Shown: in pieces, positions 59,591-64,000 of the stretch
How the letters are laid out: each line of letters opens with the position of its first letter
Position numbering within the stretch: position 1 is the first letter of the stretch
From: Apostichopus japonicus
Lineage: Eukaryota; Echinodermata; Holothuroidea; Aspidochirotida; Stichopodidae
Reading direction: 5' to 3'
DNA: 64,000 nucleotides
NCBI RefSeq assembly: GCF_037975245.1
Contig: NC_092570.1
Location: 8,619,001 to 8,683,000 of the forward strand
Translations under genes and position numbers: made by a program
Notes under the pieces: model-generated
What the model saw: the letters and a program-made list of their open reading frames with translations, nothing else
The model's database searches: none
Told to the model about the DNA's origin: nothing

Positions 59591-60338
59591 AGCGCAAAGT
59601 AAAAGATAATTTCTTAGCGCTGTACGAAGAACATATGAACAAATTAACATAAAATACAAACAGGACAGAGAAGACCGAAAAAAACTAATTCAGTAATAAG
59701 TTTCGAGTTTATATTTGAAGTTAGTTATTGAGAGGGTGTTGCGAATATTGAGAGGCAAAGTATTCCAAAGCTTCGGTAATGTTTTGGCGGTAACTATATT
59801 TCGTCAGTGAAGATTGCGTAAACGTAAAGTGATTCTCCTTTACTGCGAACTTCAGGGAAGCGCACGATGGTATAAAATCCTTGATTTGGTGAGCATGCAT
59901 GACTTAAAGAAACTGAAAATACAAACAAGGGTATATGTTGTACGCAATGCAGTGGAAGCTGCTTTTTACCTAAACATACAAATATAACCATTTGCTAAGA
60001 TCCTCATCGTCTAAGAATTTCTACACCACAGGGGGACATACTGAATACCATAGAAATCGATTCAAATACTTAGCGGTTAAAGAACGGAAAGAGCTAAATC
60101 CTAAGATAAAACATGCTAACACTCTTGCAAGTTTTAAAGAAATGATTGGCCATGTTTAGTAATGGTGTATTTACCAGACCTTGATATGTTTTATCTACTC
60201 GTTTTACTTCTATTTCAGTGTTCTTTGTGATTTTATTTTGTGTTTTATTCTTATTTAACTCTGTTATTTAAATATTTATATGTTCTAATTTCTGATTGAG
60301 AAAGAAAGAAAGGTGGCACTGATGCATACAGTACGTAC
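59591..60338. other. No firm gene
   Basis: AT-rich, with partial protein-like frames near 59700-59900 broken by stops. They look like a decayed repeat, but I cannot name it. Confidence 0.35.
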
Positions 60339-60395
60339 CGAATGCGACAACAAGCAGTAAAGGGAAAATAAGAGCACTCAGTGGCGTCTTCATGT
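60339..60395 (-). CDS. Signal-peptide exon of an unidentified secreted or membrane protein
   Basis: Acceptor atgcatgcag ends at 60396. ATG at 60391-60393 encodes MKTPLSALIFPLLLVVAF, then Gly split by donor GTACGTAC in phase 1. Length, hydrophobic core and phase-1 exit are typical of signal-peptide exons preceding extracellular modules such as Ig domains. I found no convincing next exon between here and 51.5 kb, so the gene may be truncated by transposons, may have long introns, or may leave the window. Confidence 0.5.
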
Positions 60396-60488
60396 CTGCA
60401 TGCATAAGAAAAGGAAAGTTGATTTAAAGAATGCGCACTTTATTCACGCAACGTTCAAATGGTAAAATAGCAGAATACTTAGAATATA

Positions 60489-60556
60489 AAGCCTAGTGGT
60501 TAGGGTGTCCGCATATAAAGCGGGAGGCCCGGGTTCGAATCCTGGTGGAGACTGGA
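60489..60556 (+). mobile_element. tRNA-derived SINE head
   Basis: A-box-like TAGTGGTTAGGGTG and a perfect B box GGTTCGAATCC. An anticodon-like stem TCCGC/GCGGG and T stem CCGGG/CCTGG can form, but the 5' and 3' acceptor strands do not pair. This is therefore a tRNA-derived retroposon promoter, not a tRNA gene. Confidence 0.65.
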
Positions 60557-60609
60557 AGTTTTTTTCCACTGTTCTTGATTTCCAACTCACTACGATTTAT
60601 ATATATATA

Positions 60610-61937
60610 CAGGGGCGTATCCAGGATTTTCCAATAGGGGGGGGCGTCAGGCATGAATGATCGCCGTCCTGGGGGATGGGTCTAAGGGGAGGGGTGGACA
60701 ATTTTTGCTTTCGAAGAAGGGCTGAAATGCAAAATGGTGCCATATGCATGGGCGGCGATCCGTACTTCCGAGTGAGGGGGGGGGGATATGACCTTGTTGA
60801 CTATCTAAGCGTAGCGCCACCATGGGTTGGCGCGAAGCGTACACGAAAATTTTGGGATTAACAAACCCTCTAGATGGCCGGAAACGGCACTTCCCGAGGT
60901 TTCCAAGCGGTATATACCCAACTTTAAAATAGGGATGTCATGTCCGAAATATCTCATAATCAGGATCCAAAATACTTTTTTTTTTAATTTCGGGTGTTAT
61001 TTTGGGAAAATTGCCCCTGTCAATCTTGTTTCAGGCGCAACGGTAGAATGTTCGAGAGCTCTTTTATATTATTCGATGAAGAAAATGGCCTCATGCAGGC
61101 TATTATAGGCCTATATACATGCAATACACAATTACACATAGTTACATTCCTAGGTACCGATTGTTAGGGCATCCAGGTGAAACGTGTATTAAGCATTACC
61201 CTGGTAACATGAGATTCTCAGCTGTTCGAGGGAACATGTACGTGTGTAGGCCTACTATTGGGCCTATATGAATACTATGAGGGTGCATATATGTACTATA
61301 TCAATACCGTGGGCGCAATAATACATTTTGTTGTTATAGGGCCAATGAAGCCTACAGTCAACTATTCTTGCTTTATAATGACGCTTTATTTGAAAAGATC
61401 GCACTGCGTTTATGGTAGGCGAGAAATGAAGCTAAAAAAGAGCCGTACATTAACGATGATGCATAAATGTAGGCATGAAAATATTCTTATCCCTGGCATT
61501 TGGTGGGGGGATATGGTGTATTACATCCCCTCCAACCATTTTCATGGGGGATATATCCCCCCTTCCCCCCAGGATCGCCGTCCATGGCCATATGTGATCC
61601 ATTTTTCGACCTTAATAATAAGCAACATTTCCAGTAAATATGGACACAAAATGCACAATTTAGTATGGCTGGCATGTCACTTAGTGTTTATAGTGATAAT
61701 ACAAACACAATTACCATCTATGTTTCTAAAACTATTATGCCGCCGAACTTCGCCAGAACCTTTTTTTGGCAAACAAAAAATAAAGCATACGGGAGGGGGG
61801 GGGGGTTGAGCGATCACCGACATCTCACATAAAGGTCGTCATCAATTTTTTTTTTTTGGCTAATCTTTTTTTTTTTGGTGACGGCCAATAGGGGGGGGGC
61901 GCGCCTGTTGCGCCCCCCCCCCCTGGATACGCCCCTG
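60610..61937. mobile_element. hAT-type element with TATATATA duplication
   Basis: Ends CAGGGGCGTATCCAGG and CCTGGATACGCCCCTG are perfect 16-bp inverted repeats, with TATATATA at 60602-60609 and 61938-61945. 1,328 bp, non-autonomous. The interior near 60800-60900 matches the M2 MITE at 14113. Confidence 0.85.
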
Positions 61938-61945
61938 TATATATA

Positions 61946-62412
61946 TATCTGAAATACCAAGAAATTACCTGAAACACACAAAACAGCAGTAGGAACACTG
62001 ACCGGGTGTTATACAACAACAACGGATAATGAAGACAACAATGATTTGTACCTAAAATCATTATAACTTATGTTATAGAACCGAGAAAAGCAACATTTAA
62101 TGTTAAACAATAATCATTAAGTGGCCTTAATTAATCTTCACCATGCAGTCAATTGTTGAGAAAGTTTCAATGTCATTACCAAAACATCATGATATATGAA
62201 CTTCAATCTATACTCAGGCTATACAAAAATTGAAATAGGTCTTTATTTAAAAAGTAGGCTAACGTGTCCACTTCAAAAGTTTGATAACCAACTCAAAGAT
62301 ATAAATTGATGCAGACTATACTATTTTGGTTTGGGCGATACTCACTGACAGTTACAGTTTGCTTGCGTGACTTATCTGTCTGCCTGGTATCATTTGGATG
62401 TATTAGTATAGA
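61946..62412. other. No firm gene
   Basis: The minus strand near 61969-62061 reads SVFLLLFCVFQ into a GTAATT donor, weakly signal-like, without further support. Confidence 0.35.
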
Positions 62413-62597
62413 GTGTGCACTAGACTGGTGTTGTATCGGTATAGATGGTCCACTGTAGGCTGCTGATGTATTGGTACAGATGGTGCACTAGGCTGTTGAT
62501 GTATTGGTACAGATGGTGCACTAGGCTGGTGATGTATCGGTACAGATGGTGCACTAGACTGCTGATGTATTGGTACAGATGGTGCACTAGACTGGTG
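62413..62597. repeat. 33-bp minisatellite
   Basis: About 5.5 units of GGTGCACTAGGCTG + TTGATGTATTGGTACAGAT with few changes. The unit is a multiple of three, so it gives 11-residue periodic frames on both strands. Probably not coding. Confidence 0.9.
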
Positions 62598-63367
62598 ACT
62601 GGTGACAAATGTAGGGATCCACTAACAAGAGAGAACACACTTAAACCTGCTGGTAGGAGGAACAAAGCCGTTCGGAACCAAGAGACAGCTCAAAACTTGT
62701 CAAAATGAAACAGAGAACCGTTGAATTATGCAAAATTTTGAAAATGCATTACCAGCACGGTCTATACGAAGCAAGGTCGGTTACAAACTAACTGAGCTAG
62801 GGTTCGGTGAACATTTTAAATGAGTGAGCGTTATTGCCGTATATAGCCATTGTAAATCACTTCGAGGTGAAAAATATGTTTGTTCTACTCGTGAATACAG
62901 ACCGTGACAAACAATATGTCTAGTCTTTAGCATTCAGCGAGAAACCTACACAATATAGAACATAATAAAAGCCCACGCGCTAATCACATGATATGCAGGG
63001 AGTAAGTAGCAATAACTGGTCCGAAAGTGTCGCCATTCAAGCTAAAGAAGTCAACAGGTAACACATGCAGTAGTTGCGTGATCATCAAACTTTGGTTGAG
63101 TCCCTGCCCAGTTTGCATCGCTGTATCGTCGTCTGCTTCATCGCCACTCAGACGACTGCATGTTACGTTGAGCTGTAACTCTGCACTATTCTGTGTAAGG
63201 AGCTAATTAGCCTTTGGTTTAAACAATGAAAGGAAAGTGGATTATTTAATGCTAAGTAAACATAAATATATGTGGGTCAGTATCTGTACGGGAGAGGGTT
63301 AAAGTTGTGCAATTACTCTCTGGAGATGAATTTTACACCATTCATGATCTTGGCATTCAGGTTAATG
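62598..63367. other. No gene seen
   Basis: AT-rich flank of the minisatellite. No repeat ends or exons recognised. Confidence 0.4.
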
Positions 63368-63738
63368 CAGTGGCGTAGGAAGGTACTTTTGAGTGGAGGG
63401 CCGGGCTGAAGACTGATGGCCGGCCTGGGGGGAGGGGTCTAAGGGGAGGGGGTGTCCCCCTCCCCTTTGGAAATTTTTTGCATTTCCAGGTGGCCTCAGA
63501 TGCAATTTGGTGCAATATAGCACACTTCAACCCACCCACTCCATTTTGTACATATTTTGCATTTTCACCTGGCCTTAGATGCAATTTGGTGCTCCAAATG
63601 AGATTTTTTTTCTCATTTGGAAATGAAAAAGGGGTTTTCTGACTTGCGAAGCGGGGGGGGCGGAATGATACTTCCGCCCCTCCACATTTTTCACTGGGGG
63701 GGCTGGCGCCCCCCAGCCCCCCGGTTCCTACGCCCTTG
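63368..63738 (+). mobile_element. hAT-type MITE, family M1, copy C
   Basis: Same termini as copy A. Exact 8-bp duplication GGTTAATG at 63360-63367 and 63739-63746. Confidence 0.9.
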
Positions 63739-64000
63739 GGTTAATGATATTCAGCAAACTGAGAACATCCTTAATTTTCAGCTGTGATGTATTCTACGTA
63801 GCTTATCAGTTATCAATGTAAATGGTCAGGGAGTGAGTAATTGTACATTAATAGTTTGAAAGGAACACCGCCACACTTCAACAGATCACAGTATATTTGG
63901 TATATTTGCGAGATACACAAGGAACATGAAAAGGATATAACGGAGAGGGGTGGCGGCTGGAGAGGGGGGGGGCGGATACGCTGTTGATGTGAACTTTTGA

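Noticed and set aside
59370-59652. Ile-rich membrane-like ORFs on both strands
   Set aside because: Caused by the AAT/AAC microsatellite.
60489-60556. tRNA gene
   Set aside because: A and B boxes are good, but the acceptor stem does not pair. Called a tRNA-derived SINE instead.
62445-62708. Repetitive protein with 11-residue units
   Set aside because: It is a frame through a 33-bp minisatellite, open on both strands because the unit is a multiple of three.
1-64000. CRISPR array, prokaryotic operons, rRNA
   Set aside because: None seen. The sequence is eukaryotic and the regular repeats are transposon or minisatellite units.

Overview
The window is eukaryotic: about 64 kb of AT-rich DNA with short phase-matched exons, GT/AG splice sites, large introns and dense non-autonomous transposons. 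The gene content (NACHT NLRs carrying DED-like death folds) and repeat style point to an invertebrate deuterostome, most likely an echinoderm. A sea cucumber is my best guess, but this is inferred from gene style and not proven.

Two NLR innate-immune receptor genes on the minus strand organise the window. NLR-1 (9018-23356) can be assembled by hand as seven coding exons whose splice phases all agree. They sum to 3,057 nt, giving a 1,018-residue protein: a novel N-terminus, two DED-like domains, NACHT with Walker A and B, a Ser/Asp-rich internal duplication, and an 80-residue C-terminal exon with stop and polyA signal. NLR-2 (51103 down to about 36264 or beyond) has a 17-codon first exon, two tandemly duplicated DED exons (49683-49946 and 48005-48268), a NACHT exon with a one-base frameshift in an A-run, and alternative-looking 3' exons: one terminal exon with stop, and one exon leading into an LRR-like exon.

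Left part (0-9 kb): a LINE 3' remnant, a complete heat-shock-type promoter (HSE, CCAAT, TATA) with no recognisable gene behind it, a frameshifted C-terminal exon of an uncharacterised protein family, and a phase-matched plus-strand exon pair of unknown function. Middle (24-45 kb): repeats, mainly a family of about 400-bp units packed with AGGTCA half-sites. Right part (51-64 kb): a transposon field dominated by hAT-type elements with intact 8-bp target-site duplications, plus one or two orphan signal-peptide exons, a tRNA-derived SINE and a 33-bp minisatellite.

The most interesting signal is the NLR-2 DED exon duplication. The two exon copies differ at 23 of 264 positions, 20 of them amino-acid changing, while adjacent intron sequence differs by only about 2 percent. 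This is a signature of diversifying selection or exon-specific exchange.
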